Positions 15,205 through 25,746 are shown, numbered from the stretch's first letter. The stretch: 42,353 bases of DNA from a virus (IMGVR_UViG_3300006931_000017:1-42353), one strand, 5' to 3'. Program-made: numbers and translations. The notes: generated by a model from the sequence alone, not told the origin.

Positions 15205-17559
15205 ATGCCGAACGCTGACGTCACGAACTTCCGGAACTCCCTCGCGGCAGCGAACAGCTTTTCGCCTACGTTGGAAAAGATGCCGATTATCACGCCATCA
15301 CCACCCCCGGTGACGTCACTCGCTGCCCCCATCGTCTCGACCGCCAAGCCTGCCTTGAAGCAGGTGAACGCCCAAGCGGCCAAGGTAGACCAGGTCCAGC
15401 AGGCTATGGCCGCCCAAGCTGCGGCCCGTAACGGGCTGGCACAGTCCACGCTGCCCACCCAGCAGCAAATTAGTCCCGCCACCAACGCGCAGGGTCAGAC
15501 CATGGCCCAGATGGTCGGTCAGGGAAACTACGCCGCCGACCGTCAGGCTATCCTCGCTAAGATGCAGGGTGGCGTACCTGCCGCGTCCCAGACCGGTGCT
15601 GTCCGAAGCCCTGCCGATCTCGCGCTCGCAAAAGGAGGCGCTGGCGGCGTTGGGGAGCTTGGTGGCCCTAACCCGCCCACGGCTGGCACCGCCCCCACGC
15701 AGCCTGGTGGTACGGCACCAGCCGGAACGGAGACCGCACAGCAGCAGGCCGCAGCCGACTTTGACCGTGACAGCAACCGCATCCTGACCGAGAAGCAGAC
15801 GGCCCTTCAGGACTTCCTCACCAAGTCGGACCAGATTCGGAACGGCACCTACCCGCTGTCGCCCTCCGAGCAGGCCCAAATCGACGGCATCACGCAGCAG
15901 TTCCAGTCCCTCATCCAAGAGCAGATGCAGGAGAACCAGAACTATGTGAACTCGGTGAAGATGGTCGGCATCATGTCAGGCCGCTCCATGTACACCCCCG
16001 ACGCCCAGCTGGGGAACATCAAGTCCGCCATGAACGAAGGCGCGAAGCTGATTGGCAACCTGAACCTCCAGATGAGCCAAGCAGTTACGGCAGCTAAGAA
16101 GGCCATTGCTGATGAGGACTACAAGGTCCTGAACGACCAGTACGACAAGATTCAGCAGGTGGAAACGGACCGCCAGAAGGCGGTGGAAGACACCTACACC
16201 AAGGCCAAGGACGCCATCGACGCCGCCCAGAAGGACCACGATACGCAGATGGCGGACGCGAAGTTCCAGTTCGAGGTTGAGCAGGAGAAGAACAAGCAGC
16301 TTACGGAAGCCTCAAAGCCGATGAAGGACCTCGCACATGACCTCATCCTCCAGTTCCCCGATGCAGGCATCCTCTTCACCGACACGGCCCAGCAGATGAC
16401 GGATAAAGTCCACGCGTCCCCCACCTACAAGGCCAAGCTCGCCAAGGACATCGCTTCCGCTTCCACGTCAGGCGGACAGCTCACCCCCAACCAAATCTTC
16501 GATAACGCCATGAAGCTGGTGAGTACCTATCCCCAGAAGTATGGCGGCGACTTGGCGCAGGCCATCTCCGACGCCACCTCATTGGCGAACGGTGGCAAGG
16601 TCGAGGGCATCGGCAATACCCTCCCCCAGCCCCTCATCCAGCAGGCGACGGCGGAAGCCGAGAAGTTCGGCAACGACGTCGTCGTGAAGAACTTCACGCA
16701 GATTTCTGACGCCAAGAAGTTTGTGGACTCGATGGACTCCAAATCTGGCAACCCCGCCGACGACCAGGGCCTCATCTATGCCTTCGCCAAAGCCATGGAC
16801 CCCAGCTCCGCCGTGAAGGGCGAGGAGTACAACACGATTCAGAACTACGCCCAGTCGTGGGCCGAGACGTACGGCTTCAAGGCGAACCGCGTCTTCTCAA
16901 ACGGCCCCTTCCTCACCGAAAAAGCCCGCGAGCAGATTAAGAAGACCATCCTCTCGAAGTACGAAGCCTCCAAGTCCGGCTACGACAACCTTTACGGCGA
17001 GTACAGCCGCAAGGTCGAGAACATTACGGGGCAGCCCGGCACCGGCTCAGACTTCCTCGCGGACTACTCGCCCTACAAGGCCCTCTATACGCAGGCCGAC
17101 ACGGTCGGGTACCCAAAAGCCGACATCGACGCGGCCATCAAGGCGGGCAAGACGGAGGCGCAAATCAAAGCCTACCTCGACTCAAAAAAAGCCCCTGAGG
17201 GGAGCGCCTCCACCAACGCTCAAAAGATTGAGAAGGTTTCCATCGGAGGTAAGAGCGTACAGGTGGCCGATACCATGGCGACTAAGCTGGAGCAGGCCGA
17301 TGCCGACTTCTTCAAAGCGACGGGCAAGCACCTGGCCATTGCGGAAGGCTACCGGACGAATGAAAGACAGACGCAGCTTTACAACGACCTGAGCAAGAAG
17401 GGCGCACGCGTCGCCAAGCCCGGTACGAGCTTCCATGAGAAGGGCCTCGCGGTAGACGTGACCAATTGGAAGGAGGCTGAACCCTACTTGAGGAAATACG
17501 GCCTGAAGAACGACCTCGCGGACGACAAGAACCACTTCAGTTACGGTGAATTCGCTTGA
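15205..17559 (+). CDS. Virion protein with C-terminal M15 (VanY-like) peptidase domain
   Basis: The 784-aa protein probably opens peptidoglycan during DNA entry. Residues 1-180 are Ala/Gln/Pro-rich and low complexity. About 190-400 is a long coiled coil (Gln, Lys, Asp-rich), then a helical body. The last ~100 residues carry the M15 zinc-peptidase signature: S-F-H-E-K-G-L-A-V-D with His744 and Asp751, and the second zinc histidine H777 in N-H-F-S-Y-G. It would cleave D-Ala-D-Ala or L-Ala-D-Glu cross-bridges. It sits with the ejection protein and tail genes, not with the lysis cassette, so a virion role is more likely than lysis. Confidence 0.8.
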   Translation: MPNADVTNFRNSLAAANSFSPTLEKMPIITPSPPPVTSLAAPIVSTAKPALKQVNAQAAKVDQVQQAMAAQAAARNGLAQSTLPTQQQISPATNAQGQTMAQMVGQGNYAADRQAILAKMQGGVPAASQTGAVRSPADLALAKGGAGGVGELGGPNPPTAGTAPTQPGGTAPAGTETAQQQAAADFDRDSNRILTEKQTALQDFLTKSDQIRNGTYPLSPSEQAQIDGITQQFQSLIQEQMQENQNYVNSVKMVGIMSGRSMYTPDAQLGNIKSAMNEGAKLIGNLNLQMSQAVTAAKKAIADEDYKVLNDQYDKIQQVETDRQKAVEDTYTKAKDAIDAAQKDHDTQMADAKFQFEVEQEKNKQLTEASKPMKDLAHDLILQFPDAGILFTDTAQQMTDKVHASPTYKAKLAKDIASASTSGGQLTPNQIFDNAMKLVSTYPQKYGGDLAQAISDATSLANGGKVEGIGNTLPQPLIQQATAEAEKFGNDVVVKNFTQISDAKKFVDSMDSKSGNPADDQGLIYAFAKAMDPSSAVKGEEYNTIQNYAQSWAETYGFKANRVFSNGPFLTEKAREQIKKTILSKYEASKSGYDNLYGEYSRKVENITGQPGTGSDFLADYSPYKALYTQADTVGYPKADIDAAIKAGKTEAQIKAYLDSKKAPEGSASTNAQKIEKVSIGGKSVQVADTMATKLEQADADFFKATGKHLAIAEGYRTNERQTQLYNDLSKKGARVAKPGTSFHEKGLAVDVTNWKEAEPYLRKYGLKNDLADDKNHFSYGEFA

Positions 17560-17561
17560 CT

Positions 17562-19154
17562 ATGAGCCTCCTTGATGACATGAACGCGGCTCCGGCCACA
17601 AAAACCGGTCAACCTACGGCCCAAAAGAGCGGCCTGCTTAGCGATATGAATGCGGCTGATCCGGGCCAGGCAGCAGCCGACAACCTGAGGCAGGAGATTG
17701 AGAAGCCCAGCCAATCCTTCTTCGAGAAGGCCGCAGGCCTCTTCAAGCAGGGCCACCAAGCCGTTCTGGACACCCAAATCGGAGGTCTTAAAGGTGCCGG
17801 GTCCACCGTCGCAGGCATCGCCAGCCTCGGTGAAAAGGGTCTTGAGGCTGCTACCAAGCCTTTGGCGCACGCGCTTGGAGGCAAGACGCTGGGAGAGGCT
17901 ACGGGCGGCACAACGACGAGTGAAGACCTTAAAAAGACAGGGGTACTGGAGCCGCACGGCCTCGCCCAGAAGGTTGGATTCGGAGCGGAGCAGACGGCAG
18001 AACTGTTCACGCCTGTCGGCGCTGAAGGGAAAGCGGCGTCCTTGGCTGAGAAGGCGACCGCGAACGCTCCGAAGATTGCCCAAACCGCCGCCAAAGTGGG
18101 TGCCAAGGCACTGGCTGGCGCTGCCGAGTTTGGAGGCAAGACCGCTCTCCAGACTGAAGGTGATGCTGAAAAGACCAAGGAAGCGGCACTCCTTGGAGGA
18201 GCCACTGCCCCGGTCGCAGAAGCCGCAGCTCCCGTCGCAAAATACCTCACGGAGAAGCTGCCGCCGCGCATCGTGAACAGTCTGCTCAAGCCCCTTTCCA
18301 AGGAGTTCGAGTTCGGACGCAATCCAGGTAAAGGTGTCCTAGAAGAGGGCATTAAGGCGAACACGGCCCAGAGTCTCCTAGAAAATATTGCTGCCAAGAA
18401 ACAGGAGGTTGGCGGGCAAATCGACTCCATCCTTTCCAAGCCGGAAAACGCCAAGAAGGCCATCGACATTCCGCCCCTGCTGAAGCCCATCGACGAGGCG
18501 ATGGCGAAGGCCGTGAAGGACGGAGAGCAGGGCCTCTATACACGCCTCCAAAGCCTCAAGGATGGCCTCACGCGCGAGTTTACGGCTGTGGACGGCAACC
18601 TCATCGCCACTGGTGAAAAGCCCACCCAGCTTTCGCCTCTGGACGCTCGTAAACTCAAGACTGAGATTGGTGATGCGACTCGCTGGACGGGGCAGGCGTT
18701 CGACAACGACGTGAACCAAGTGCGGGTGAAGGTCTATCGCGCCCTGAACGACGCTATCGACGAGACCGTAGGCGGTGTGAAGGACCTGAACGCGAGGTAC
18801 GCCAACATGCTCAGCGCTGAAAAGTCCTTGGAGCGCACCATGTCCATCAAGGAGCGTCAGGCGCTCATGGGCCTCAAGTCCGTTGGCATCGGAGCAGCGC
18901 TGGGTGTCGAGGAAAAGCTGCGCGGTAAAAGCGATCCTGAGGCGTTGATGACGGGACTCATCGGAGCTTTCTCCGAGAAAGCCCTTGAATCCACCGCCGC
19001 CAAAACCAATATCGCAAACGCCCTCCACAAGCTTTCACCTGAGGAGAGCGTGATTCTGGAGCAGGCCATTCCGCTCCTGCGGAACTTATTCCTTGGTTCG
19101 AAGAACGTCCCAAAGGGCGAACAAGGTGCCGCCGATAATGCCGATAATGGCTGA
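17562..19154 (+). CDS. Internal virion/DNA-ejection-type protein, 530 aa
   Basis: An Ala/Gly/Lys-rich helical protein lacking membrane-spanning stretches of normal length but with several amphipathic, glycine-rich segments (about 50-220: A-G-L-F-K-Q-G-H, V-G-A-K-A-L-A-G-A-A), the usual look of ejection or pilot proteins stored in the head. Two near-repeats at the N-terminus, S-L-L-D-D-M-N-A-A and G-L-L-S-D-M-N-A-A (residues 2-10 and 26-34), may be packaging or docking peptides. ATG 17562 is preferred to the TTG at 17556 because of the CTATG context and because TTG would overlap the upstream stop. Confidence 0.65.
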   Translation: MSLLDDMNAAPATKTGQPTAQKSGLLSDMNAADPGQAAADNLRQEIEKPSQSFFEKAAGLFKQGHQAVLDTQIGGLKGAGSTVAGIASLGEKGLEAATKPLAHALGGKTLGEATGGTTTSEDLKKTGVLEPHGLAQKVGFGAEQTAELFTPVGAEGKAASLAEKATANAPKIAQTAAKVGAKALAGAAEFGGKTALQTEGDAEKTKEAALLGGATAPVAEAAAPVAKYLTEKLPPRIVNSLLKPLSKEFEFGRNPGKGVLEEGIKANTAQSLLENIAAKKQEVGGQIDSILSKPENAKKAIDIPPLLKPIDEAMAKAVKDGEQGLYTRLQSLKDGLTREFTAVDGNLIATGEKPTQLSPLDARKLKTEIGDATRWTGQAFDNDVNQVRVKVYRALNDAIDETVGGVKDLNARYANMLSAEKSLERTMSIKERQALMGLKSVGIGAALGVEEKLRGKSDPEALMTGLIGAFSEKALESTAAKTNIANALHKLSPEESVILEQAIPLLRNLFLGSKNVPKGEQGAADNADNG

Positions 19155-19227
19155 AGTAAGCATAAGTGTTTCTGGAATAATTAACGGAACACCTTACCAC
19201 AACGAGCCGCTCCTGTCAAGAACGTAG

Positions 19228-19233
19228 TATAAT
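19228..19233 (+). promoter_or_regulatory. Sigma70-like -10 element (TATAAT)
   Basis: Perfect TATAAT in the 94-nt gap after the ejection-protein gene, 15 nt before ATG 19249 and 24 nt before the in-frame ATG 19258. No clear -35. It would allow separate expression of the small structural gene, endonuclease and fibres. Confidence 0.5.
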
Positions 19234-19248
19234 GAACCCAGATAACGC

Positions 19249-19509
19249 ATGACGACTATGTCTGCCTACGCCGACCCCGGTAATCCGTACATCGTGACGC
19301 CGTCCGATACGGCGGACCTTCCTATTCCGGCCAAGTTCATCCTCGTCGCCAACACGACCACTGGAACGGCCTGCACCTTCAAGGTGAACACGCCCGGTGG
19401 CGCTGGTCAGACCTTCACGCTTCCTGCTGGCCAGTACTTCTGGGCACCTGTTACGCGCGTGTGGTCCACGGGCCTTACAGCGGGCACCACGATTACTGCA
19501 TTTTATTGA
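19249..19509 (+). CDS. Small beta-rich structural protein, 86 aa (or 83)
   Basis: Unknown function. The short Thr/Pro/Gly-rich, all-beta sequence with repeated strand-turn pattern (S-A-Y-A-D-P-G-N-P-Y-I-V, then F-I-L-V-A-N-T-T-T-G-T) is like small spike or head-fibre proteins in phage structural clusters. A second in-frame ATG at 19258 has the CTATG context favoured in this genome and may be the true start. The HNH gene begins 3 nt after its stop. Confidence 0.65.
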   Translation: MTTMSAYADPGNPYIVTPSDTADLPIPAKFILVANTTTGTACTFKVNTPGGAGQTFTLPAGQYFWAPVTRVWSTGLTAGTTITAFY

Positions 19510-19512
19510 AAG

Positions 19513-20016
19513 ATGCCCACCATTAAGCTCACCCAAGGCAAGGAAGCGACCATCGACGAGGCTGACCAAGGGCTTGCGTCCTACTTCAAGTGGCACTATG
19601 CCCGTGTCAGTAAGAAGTGCTATTCCGAGGTCGGCTACGCCGCTACAGCTATCCGTAAGGAGGGTAAGACTACCCGGCTCTACCTCCACCATCTCGTCCT
19701 CCCTCTCCGGGGTAAGAAGATGGTGGATCACATCAACGGGGATACCCTGGACTGCCGCCGAGCCAACCTTCGCTTAGTTACCAAGGGACAGAACCAGATG
19801 AACAGCAAGAAACGTAGGCACAGCCGACAGCCTTTCAAAGGTGTCTACCTCAACGAGAGAGCAACGCGGACCCCATCCTGGGTAGCACGGATTACCGCCA
19901 AAGGGCGAAAACGCCATATCGGTACTTACCTAACGGCTAGATCAGCAGCGCTGGCCTATGACGACGCTGCGCGTAAGCTCCATGGAGAGTTCGCACGACT
20001 TAACTTCCCTAGCTAG
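19513..20016 (+). CDS. HNH endonuclease with AP2 domain, 167 aa
   Basis: Free-standing homing-type endonuclease. An HNH core is at about residues 58-97 (H-H-L-V-L-P, D-H-I-N-G-D-T-L-D-C-R-R-A-N-L-R-L-V-T), followed by an AP2/ERF-like DNA-binding domain at about 105-165 (G-V-Y-L-N-E-R, W-V-A-R-I, H-I-G-T-Y, A-A-L-A-Y-D-D-A-A). Such enzymes insert between structural genes without disrupting them. Here it splits the small beta protein from the 43-aa gene with 3-nt gaps on both sides. No intron core is visible around it. Confidence 0.9.
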   Translation: MPTIKLTQGKEATIDEADQGLASYFKWHYARVSKKCYSEVGYAATAIRKEGKTTRLYLHHLVLPLRGKKMVDHINGDTLDCRRANLRLVTKGQNQMNSKKRRHSRQPFKGVYLNERATRTPSWVARITAKGRKRHIGTYLTARSAALAYDDAARKLHGEFARLNFPS

Positions 20017-20019
20017 CCT

Positions 20020-20151
20020 ATGCTCCCCATCGTTCCGGGGCTTCCGCCCCAAGGCGCTGCTGGCCCGCCTCCGACTCCGTTCTTCCTTCAGATGGCCGGG
20101 GGTGCGGGCTACGTTCTTCAGACGGACGGAGCGAGCAAGATCACCATTTGA
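20020..20151 (+). CDS. Small Pro-rich protein, 43 aa
   Basis: A short frame with CTATG start, a run of prolines (P-P-T-P-F-F) and a C-terminal G-Y-V-L-Q-T-D-G-A-S-K-I-T-I ending in TGA. It fits exactly between the HNH gene stop and the fibre gene with 3- and 13-nt gaps and matches neighbours in codon bias, so it is probably translated. It may be a virion peptide. Its C-terminus resembles strands seen in fibres. Family not recognised. Confidence 0.6.
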   Translation: MLPIVPGLPPQGAAGPPPTPFFLQMAGGAGYVLQTDGASKITI

Positions 20152-20164
20152 ACCTTGAACCCCT

Positions 20165-23107
20165 ATGGCTGACAACCCAGTCGCATCCTTCCCGAATAAG
20201 GTCACGCCGGACGCAACGGACCTCTTCTACCTCGTCCAGTCGCCGTTCACTGCAGGGAACGACTTTAACGTCGCCTTTTCCCAGTTCGAGGCCGCGCTCA
20301 ACATCGCCAACCAGGTAGGCGGTGCTGCTACTGGCACTGGCAACCTCGTCCGCGCCACCAGCCCCACGCTGGTTACGCCTGCGCTTGGTACCCCCTCAGC
20401 CGCCGTCCTCACCAACGCGACGGGCCTGCCTGTCTCCACAGGCATCACCGGCCTTGGCACCGGCGTGGCGACTTTCCTCGCCACCCCCTCCAGCGCGAAC
20501 CTGGCTGCCGCTGTCACTGGCGAGACGGGAACTGGTGCGCTTGTGTTCGGTACATCCCCCTCGCTGGTGACGCCTGACCTCGGTACGCCTTCCGCGCTCG
20601 TGGGTACGAACATCACTGGAACGGCTGCTGGACTTACTGCCGGTCTGGCTACGGCCTTGGCTACCGCACGCAACATCAACGGCGTGGCCTTTGATGGCAC
20701 CGCCAACATCACCGTCCCCGCTGCCGCCGGGTCCCTCACTGGAGCGACCCTCGCTGCTGGTGTGACCGTTTCGAGCCTCACTTCGGTGGGTACTCTCGTC
20801 AACCTCACCGTCACCAACCCCATCGTTGGCTCCATCACAGGCAACGCGGCCACGGTCACGACCAACGCCAACCTCACGGGTGACGTGACGAGCGTTGGAA
20901 ACGCCACCACCATTGGTGCTGCCAAGGTCACGAACGCCATGCTCGCAGGCTCCATCGCCGCCTCCAAGCTGGTGGGAACGGACATCGATACGGTCGGCAC
21001 CCTCACGGCAGGTGCTACGGGAGCAGGCTTCACCGTGGCCCTCGGTACCTCCACCCTCACGGGCAACCTCCCCGTCGCTAACCTCAACAGCGGCACGGGA
21101 GCTTCTTCCAGCACCTTCTGGCGAGGTGACGGCACCTGGGCCACGCCTGCGGGCGGAGGCGGAGGCGACATGCTCGCGTCCATCTACGACCCCGCCAACA
21201 TCGCACAGCAGCTCGTGGGCACGACGGCGACCCAGACCCTCACCAACAAGACGCTGACGACGCCATCCATCGCCGTCATCAACGACGTCGCCTCCATCAA
21301 CGCCCCGTTCACTGGCAACTCCACGTTGTTCATCGACGGCAGCACCTCCGGTGCGGGCTTGGCCGGACGCTCCATCGAGATTGACGCCTCGAACGCTGAC
21401 CAGTCCTCCGGCTCCAACTTGGACGGCGGCAGCGTGACCCTTCAGGTGGGCAAGAAGCGCAACGCGGGTACCAACGGTCGTGTTGCCTTCAAGCTGGCCT
21501 CAACCGCCAGCGCCCTCTTCTCCCTCGATTCCCTTACCACGGACCGGACCATCACGATCCCCGATGCGACGGGTACGATGACCCTCCTAGGGAACGCCTC
21601 CACTGGCTCCGGCTCCGTCGTCCTCGCAACGTCACCCACGCTCGTCACGCCCGCCCTCGGTACGCCTTCCGCTCTCGTGGGTACGAACATCACGGGTACT
21701 GCCGCAGGTCTCACCGCTGGTGCCGCCACGGTCCTCGCCACCGCCCGCACCATCAACGGCACCTCCTTCGACGGATCAGCCAACATCACGGTCACCGCAG
21801 CGGCAGGCACCCTCACGGGTACGACCCTGAACGCCAGCGTCGTCACCTCCTCCCTCACCTCGGTGGGCACCCTCGCTTCACTCACGGTCTCCGGTGCCAC
21901 CACCCACGGCGTCGCCTCGACGACCACTGGAACCTCGGTGTTCCTCAACTCCACCAACGCCAACACCGTCACCCTCCAAGCGGGTGCGACTTCTGGTTCC
22001 TACACCCTCACCCTTCCTACCGCTGTCGCCTCTGCCGGGCAGGTGCTGACGGATGCGGCAGGTAACGGCGTCCTCTCCTGGACGACGGCAGGTGGCCTCT
22101 CCTGGGGTTCCTCCATCAGCGGCACCACGGCTGACGGCTTGACGCTGACGGCCAGCAACTCGACGGCTGATGGTGCGAGTGCCTTGAAGCTCATCGCAGG
22201 GAACACGCAGGCGAACCAAGTGACGCTGGCCAACCTCCAGCTGGGCACGTCAGCGAACGTGATGGGGCTGCTCATTCAGGGTACTGGCGCGACGACTGGC
22301 GGTGCGGCTGGTACAGGCAAGACCCACATGACCTTGTGGGGCGATACCTCGAACAATAACAACACGGTCATCAGTATCGGCAACGGGACATCGTACACTG
22401 AGAGGGCAATCCTCAGGGCCGATGGCAGCGCGTCTTTTACGGGTACGTCAACGAATGCCGCGCTCACCATCAACATCGGTTCTGGTATCGTCAACGGCAT
22501 TGTCATCGCCAACGGCAGTAACTCGACCAACAACGTCGATCTCGACATCCAGAATGGCGGCGACGAGGGGAGCAACCCCACCAAGCGCAACTTCCGTATC
22601 AGTTACGCCTCGTCTTCCGGTGCCTTGTCCAACAAGACCACCCCTGTTGTTGACTGGACCCCTACGCGAACTTCAACTAGGACGAGCGGCACGACAGCGG
22701 AAAACTACGACTTCTTCAACTGCGTCCGCACTTCTGTCCAAAATGGAGCAGGCGGTACGTTCACGGCTGCTGGTACGGTCATCAACGTCAAGAACGTAGC
22801 GACGCAGACTGCGGGTACTTTGACCGATACGGTCGTCGTCGCCAAGTTCACCCAGGCTTCTACTTCGACGGGGGACATTCTCCAACTCATCAACGGGTCC
22901 ACGACTGTCATGGCTGTGAACGGCGCGGGGACAGTGGACATCTCTGGGATTGCCGCAGGCACCGCCAACTTCAAGATTACGGCCACCAGCGATACACCCG
23001 GCACGACTTGGAACGTCGTCGGCACGAACAACCCCTCGGCTGCGCCGTCTGGGTACCTTGAACTGAACGTCGGTGGTAACGCACGTTACGTCCCTTTCTA
23101 TGCCTAA
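20165..23107 (+). CDS. Tail fibre protein with repeated modules, 980 aa
   Basis: Trimeric fibre-like protein, Thr/Gly/Ala/Ser-rich. The N-terminus (residues 1-45: [13 protein letters not shown]) is a typical virion-docking start. Shared modules L-V-T-P-x-L-G-T-P-S-A begin near residues 62, 133 and 492, and two of them continue with [15 protein letters not shown], ...I-N-G-x-x-F-D-G and S-S-L-T-S-V-G-T-L. The C-terminal third is a different, Asn-rich beta domain. Its stop codon overlaps the start of the next fibre gene by 8 nt. Host binding is the expected role. Confidence 0.85.
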   Translation: MADNPVASFPNKVTPDATDLFYLVQSPFTAGNDFNVAFSQFEAALNIANQVGGAATGTGNLVRATSPTLVTPALGTPSAAVLTNATGLPVSTGITGLGTGVATFLATPSSANLAAAVTGETGTGALVFGTSPSLVTPDLGTPSALVGTNITGTAAGLTAGLATALATARNINGVAFDGTANITVPAAAGSLTGATLAAGVTVSSLTSVGTLVNLTVTNPIVGSITGNAATVTTNANLTGDVTSVGNATTIGAAKVTNAMLAGSIAASKLVGTDIDTVGTLTAGATGAGFTVALGTSTLTGNLPVANLNSGTGASSSTFWRGDGTWATPAGGGGGDMLASIYDPANIAQQLVGTTATQTLTNKTLTTPSIAVINDVASINAPFTGNSTLFIDGSTSGAGLAGRSIEIDASNADQSSGSNLDGGSVTLQVGKKRNAGTNGRVAFKLASTASALFSLDSLTTDRTITIPDATGTMTLLGNASTGSGSVVLATSPTLVTPALGTPSALVGTNITGTAAGLTAGAATVLATARTINGTSFDGSANITVTAAAGTLTGTTLNASVVTSSLTSVGTLASLTVSGATTHGVASTTTGTSVFLNSTNANTVTLQAGATSGSYTLTLPTAVASAGQVLTDAAGNGVLSWTTAGGLSWGSSISGTTADGLTLTASNSTADGASALKLIAGNTQANQVTLANLQLGTSANVMGLLIQGTGATTGGAAGTGKTHMTLWGDTSNNNNTVISIGNGTSYTERAILRADGSASFTGTSTNAALTINIGSGIVNGIVIANGSNSTNNVDLDIQNGGDEGSNPTKRNFRISYASSSGALSNKTTPVVDWTPTRTSTRTSGTTAENYDFFNCVRTSVQNGAGGTFTAAGTVINVKNVATQTAGTLTDTVVVAKFTQASTSTGDILQLINGSTTVMAVNGAGTVDISGIAAGTANFKITATSDTPGTTWNVVGTNNPSAAPSGYLELNVGGNARYVPFYA
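20561..21893 (+). repeat. Duplicated module in the fibre gene (20561-20816 and 21638-21893)
   Basis: Two about 256-bp segments align without gaps at a distance of 1,077 bp and encode the same protein module. A shorter copy of the first part lies near 20351-20400. These are in-frame fibre repeats that could recombine and vary fibre length. Confidence 0.7.
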
Positions 23108-24776
23108 TCCGAAGTCCACCCTCTTCCCACGGAGGAAAGCGGACGACTCCGGTGATGAACTGGTGGAGATTGCGGCACCCGCAACGAGTACCAGCGGACT
23201 CATCGGTCAGACGACGGATAGCGGGGGGACGACAACCCCCGTGAGCTTCACGATGGGACCGAACATGGCCGTCGTGGGTTCCACCCTACGTTCGTACATG
23301 ATGGAGTGCACGGTATCTCCTACTGGAGGGGACTACACCACCCTCGGCGCGGCTCTCGCGGCAGGTAAACGGCACATCTTCATCAGGAACGGGACGTACA
23401 CGGAAACAGGGGAGAACACCATCACGAACTGCTCTATTGTCGGAGAGAGTAGGGATGGTGTCATCATCGACGTGGACAGCACGACGAGCGACCGTTTCCT
23501 GTTGGGTGCCGGGCCTATTGAAATCAGGAACGTGACGTTTAGGGGGCCGTCTGGAGGCACGGATTATCTGATCGAATCCACGAGCACAGTTTCCATCGCC
23601 TATCTCGTGATGAATAACGTCACGTTCAAGTGGGGTGGTTTTACCGCCTTTACGGACGCCGCAACGTGCTACGTCAACGTGACGGACTGCGCTTTCGACA
23701 TCGGAACCAACACATCGTCTGGATTTTATTTTGACAGTAGCGGGAGCGTCCCAGCGGGCAACTTCCAGAAGATTGCATTCGTAAACAACGTTGTTAAGAA
23801 ACCGTTCACTCTCGCCACGACGGGTACTGCGTCGTATGTGAAGATACAATCTTTCGGCACTGAAATCTGGGTCATTGGGAACAAGATGCTCGACCTTGGC
23901 GGAGGTGGTGATGTGCCTTACGGCATCAAACTTACCGGGTCCGGGTCGATCACTAGGATGCTCGTGTGCAACAATTCGGTCGGATTTACCGGTCTGACGT
24001 ACGGTGTCCACATGACGAACCCGCTCAATTCGACGGTAGCTAATAACGAAATTGATGTTCACGGAGGAACAACGGGCATATATCTGATTAGCGGAGCATC
24101 TCAGGCGGATTCACCCTGTCATGTGATTAGTGGAAACAATCTTGAGAATGGACAGGCAAACGGTATTGAAATTGGCAACAACACCACCTTCGTGAACATC
24201 GTCGGTAACGCGTTCCGTAGGAACAACACCTGTCTTATCCTTTTTGGTGGCACCGGGGTCAACCACGTCAACGTAGCGGGGAACGCTAATTTCACGAATC
24301 CAGGAGACGTCGTAGCCCCGGTGTTCGTCTTCGGCTCCCGTGGGGCTATCGTCAATATCGCGGAAGATAACCATGGTCTCCGCCCTACTGAGGTAAGCGT
24401 TCTGAGACGTTTCAAGAACACATCCGGTGGGTCTCTGGCCATTGGCACGTTGGTCGTCCTGAAGTCCGTTGCGGCGGGCGATGAGATGACGACGACGACA
24501 ACGGTAGGCGATCCAAAGGTTGTCGGAGTGCTCGTCGAGACCACCGCCAATAACTCGACGGGGCACGTCTTGACCAAGGGTAAAACGACGGTCCTAAAGG
24601 TCGATGGGACAACTGACATCGCCGTAGGTGATTATCTCTCCACCTTCTCGACAGCAGGCCTAGCGGCTAAGGCGTCATCCGGTGATACCGCCTTCGCAAT
24701 CGCCCTGGAGGCGTATACTGCGGATGACGGGAACGGTGTCATCGACGCGCTGCTCATTAGCCCACAGAAGATTTAA
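23100..24776 (+). CDS. Tail spike/fibre with right-handed beta-helix, 558 aa
   Basis: Residues about 70-430 show repeated N-N-x-V/I-x-x-x-x and I-x-N-N strand patterns ([41 protein letters not shown]) of pectate-lyase-like parallel beta-helices, found in phage depolymerases and receptor spikes. The last ~110 residues form another beta domain ([16 protein letters not shown]) like phage beta-barrel caps. ATG 23100 (CTATG context) overlaps the fibre gene by 8 nt. An upstream in-frame start at 23073 lies deeper inside that gene. Catalytic residues cannot be assigned. Confidence 0.75.
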   Translation: MPNPKSTLFPRRKADDSGDELVEIAAPATSTSGLIGQTTDSGGTTTPVSFTMGPNMAVVGSTLRSYMMECTVSPTGGDYTTLGAALAAGKRHIFIRNGTYTETGENTITNCSIVGESRDGVIIDVDSTTSDRFLLGAGPIEIRNVTFRGPSGGTDYLIESTSTVSIAYLVMNNVTFKWGGFTAFTDAATCYVNVTDCAFDIGTNTSSGFYFDSSGSVPAGNFQKIAFVNNVVKKPFTLATTGTASYVKIQSFGTEIWVIGNKMLDLGGGGDVPYGIKLTGSGSITRMLVCNNSVGFTGLTYGVHMTNPLNSTVANNEIDVHGGTTGIYLISGASQADSPCHVISGNNLENGQANGIEIGNNTTFVNIVGNAFRRNNTCLILFGGTGVNHVNVAGNANFTNPGDVVAPVFVFGSRGAIVNIAEDNHGLRPTEVSVLRRFKNTSGGSLAIGTLVVLKSVAAGDEMTTTTTVGDPKVVGVLVETTANNSTGHVLTKGKTTVLKVDGTTDIAVGDYLSTFSTAGLAAKASSGDTAFAIALEAYTADDGNGVIDALLISPQKI

Positions 24777-24800
24777 CTCGCTATTCACTAAGCTAGAAAC

Positions 24801-25079
24801 ATGAAGTCTCTCGCTCTCAAGACGTTCAAGATCGGCGACCAAGACGTGAAGTACTCTGACCTTCTCAAGAACTGCCTCAACTTCTCCGGCAAGGAGGGGC
24901 TTCAGGCCGAAGAGATGCGGAAGCGCATCAAGGTCTTGGATAAGCTCGACGCTGCCACCGACACCTTGGAGCTTGAGGACGCTGAGGCAGATACCTTGAA
25001 GCAGGTCGTGGCGGCTATGCCGTGGGCCGTGCTGAACAAGGACCTGCTCACGATGCTCGATGAAGTGAAGGCCCTGTAA
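24801..25079 (+). CDS. Hypothetical helical protein, 92 aa
   Basis: Not recognised. A basic N-terminus is followed by a Leu/Glu/Asp-rich alpha-helical sequence with no transmembrane segment. It follows the spike gene by 24 nt and precedes a lipoprotein gene, at the border between virion and lysis/membrane genes. It might be a fibre chaperone by position. That is a guess. Confidence 0.65.
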   Translation: MKSLALKTFKIGDQDVKYSDLLKNCLNFSGKEGLQAEEMRKRIKVLDKLDAATDTLELEDAEADTLKQVVAAMPWAVLNKDLLTMLDEVKAL

Positions 25080-25098
25080 GTCACCTAACCCTTCCGTC

Positions 25099-25299
25099 AT
25101 GAAGACGATCCCCTACGTCGTCGCCATCACCACGCTCCTCCTCGTAGGCGTCGGCTGCGGTAAGTCTACGGAGCTGAAGGCGACCGACTCCGCGACGACC
25201 ACGAGCGCTACCTCGACCGTGACCGTCCCGCCTAACACGCTCATCGTCCCTAACGTTAACCAACCTCAGGGGGATGAGATGCCTGACGGGAAGGGCTAA
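25099..25299 (+). CDS. Small predicted lipoprotein, 66 aa
   Basis: Residues 1-20 form a lipoprotein signal (K-T then hydrophobic core, lipobox L-V-G-V-G-C with Cys20). The mature part is 47 residues, Thr/Ser/Pro-rich and without structure. Small phage lipoproteins serve as spanins (Rz1-like) or in superinfection exclusion. Placement just ahead of membrane proteins and a peptidase favours a lysis role, but the partner i-spanin is not identified. The protein would be anchored to a cell membrane, implying a host with the usual Lgt/LspA pathway. Confidence 0.75.
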   Translation: MKTIPYVVAITTLLLVGVGCGKSTELKATDSATTTSATSTVTVPPNTLIVPNVNQPQGDEMPDGKG

Positions 25300-25307
25300 C
25301 CAACACC

Positions 25308-25580
25308 ATGACTCCTCTCATCAAAGACCTAAAGAACGTAAAGGATGAAGACATCACCCTCTTGGACGTGAAGAGGGCTGAGGAAATCATCGAGCGAGCG
25401 AACAAGCTCCTTGGCAGGAAGACAGAGTGCCACCACTGGCACGGGTGGAACCACCTCCAAACCATCGTGCCGCATCTCGCTCACATTACACCGTTCTGTA
25501 ACGACAAAGTTTGGTCCGTAACTACTAGTGATACTGTGGGCCTCAACGTCTCGCTCATCTCGGCTGTTAACTCCCTCTAA
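25308..25580 (+). CDS. Hypothetical protein, 90 aa
   Basis: Not recognised. The first half is charged and helical (D-V-K-R-A-E-E-I-I-E-R-A-N-K-L). The middle has a His/Trp cluster C-H-H-W-H-G-W-N-H (residues 41-49) that could bind metal. The rest looks beta-like. It lies between a lipoprotein and a one-pass membrane peptide with 8- and 10-nt gaps. Confidence 0.6.
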   Translation: MTPLIKDLKNVKDEDITLLDVKRAEEIIERANKLLGRKTECHHWHGWNHLQTIVPHLAHITPFCNDKVWSVTTSDTVGLNVSLISAVNSL

Positions 25581-25590
25581 ACGCCTAGGC

Positions 25591-25746
25591 ATGACGACGC
25601 ATAAAGAAGGAGGCGAGCTGAGCCAACACGCCGTGAAAGCGCTGGACTTCCTCACCGATCATCTCGGCATCCTCATCGTGAGCGCGGTGGGTCTGGTGGT
25701 CATCTTCTCCCTCATCGCCGCTCTGGGGAGCTGCAAGGCCGTGTGA
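25591..25746 (+). CDS. One-pass membrane peptide, 51 aa (holin candidate)
   Basis: A charged N-terminus, then a single hydrophobic helix of about 22 residues (about 24-47: L-G-I-L-I-V-S-A-V-G-L-V-V-I-F-S-L) ending near a Cys and a short tail. Small single-pass proteins of this kind can be pinholins or spanin partners. Start ATG 25591 follows the upstream stop by 10 nt. A longer in-frame frame overlaps the previous gene and is rejected. Confidence 0.65.
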   Translation: MTTHKEGGELSQHAVKALDFLTDHLGILIVSAVGLVVIFSLIAALGSCKAV

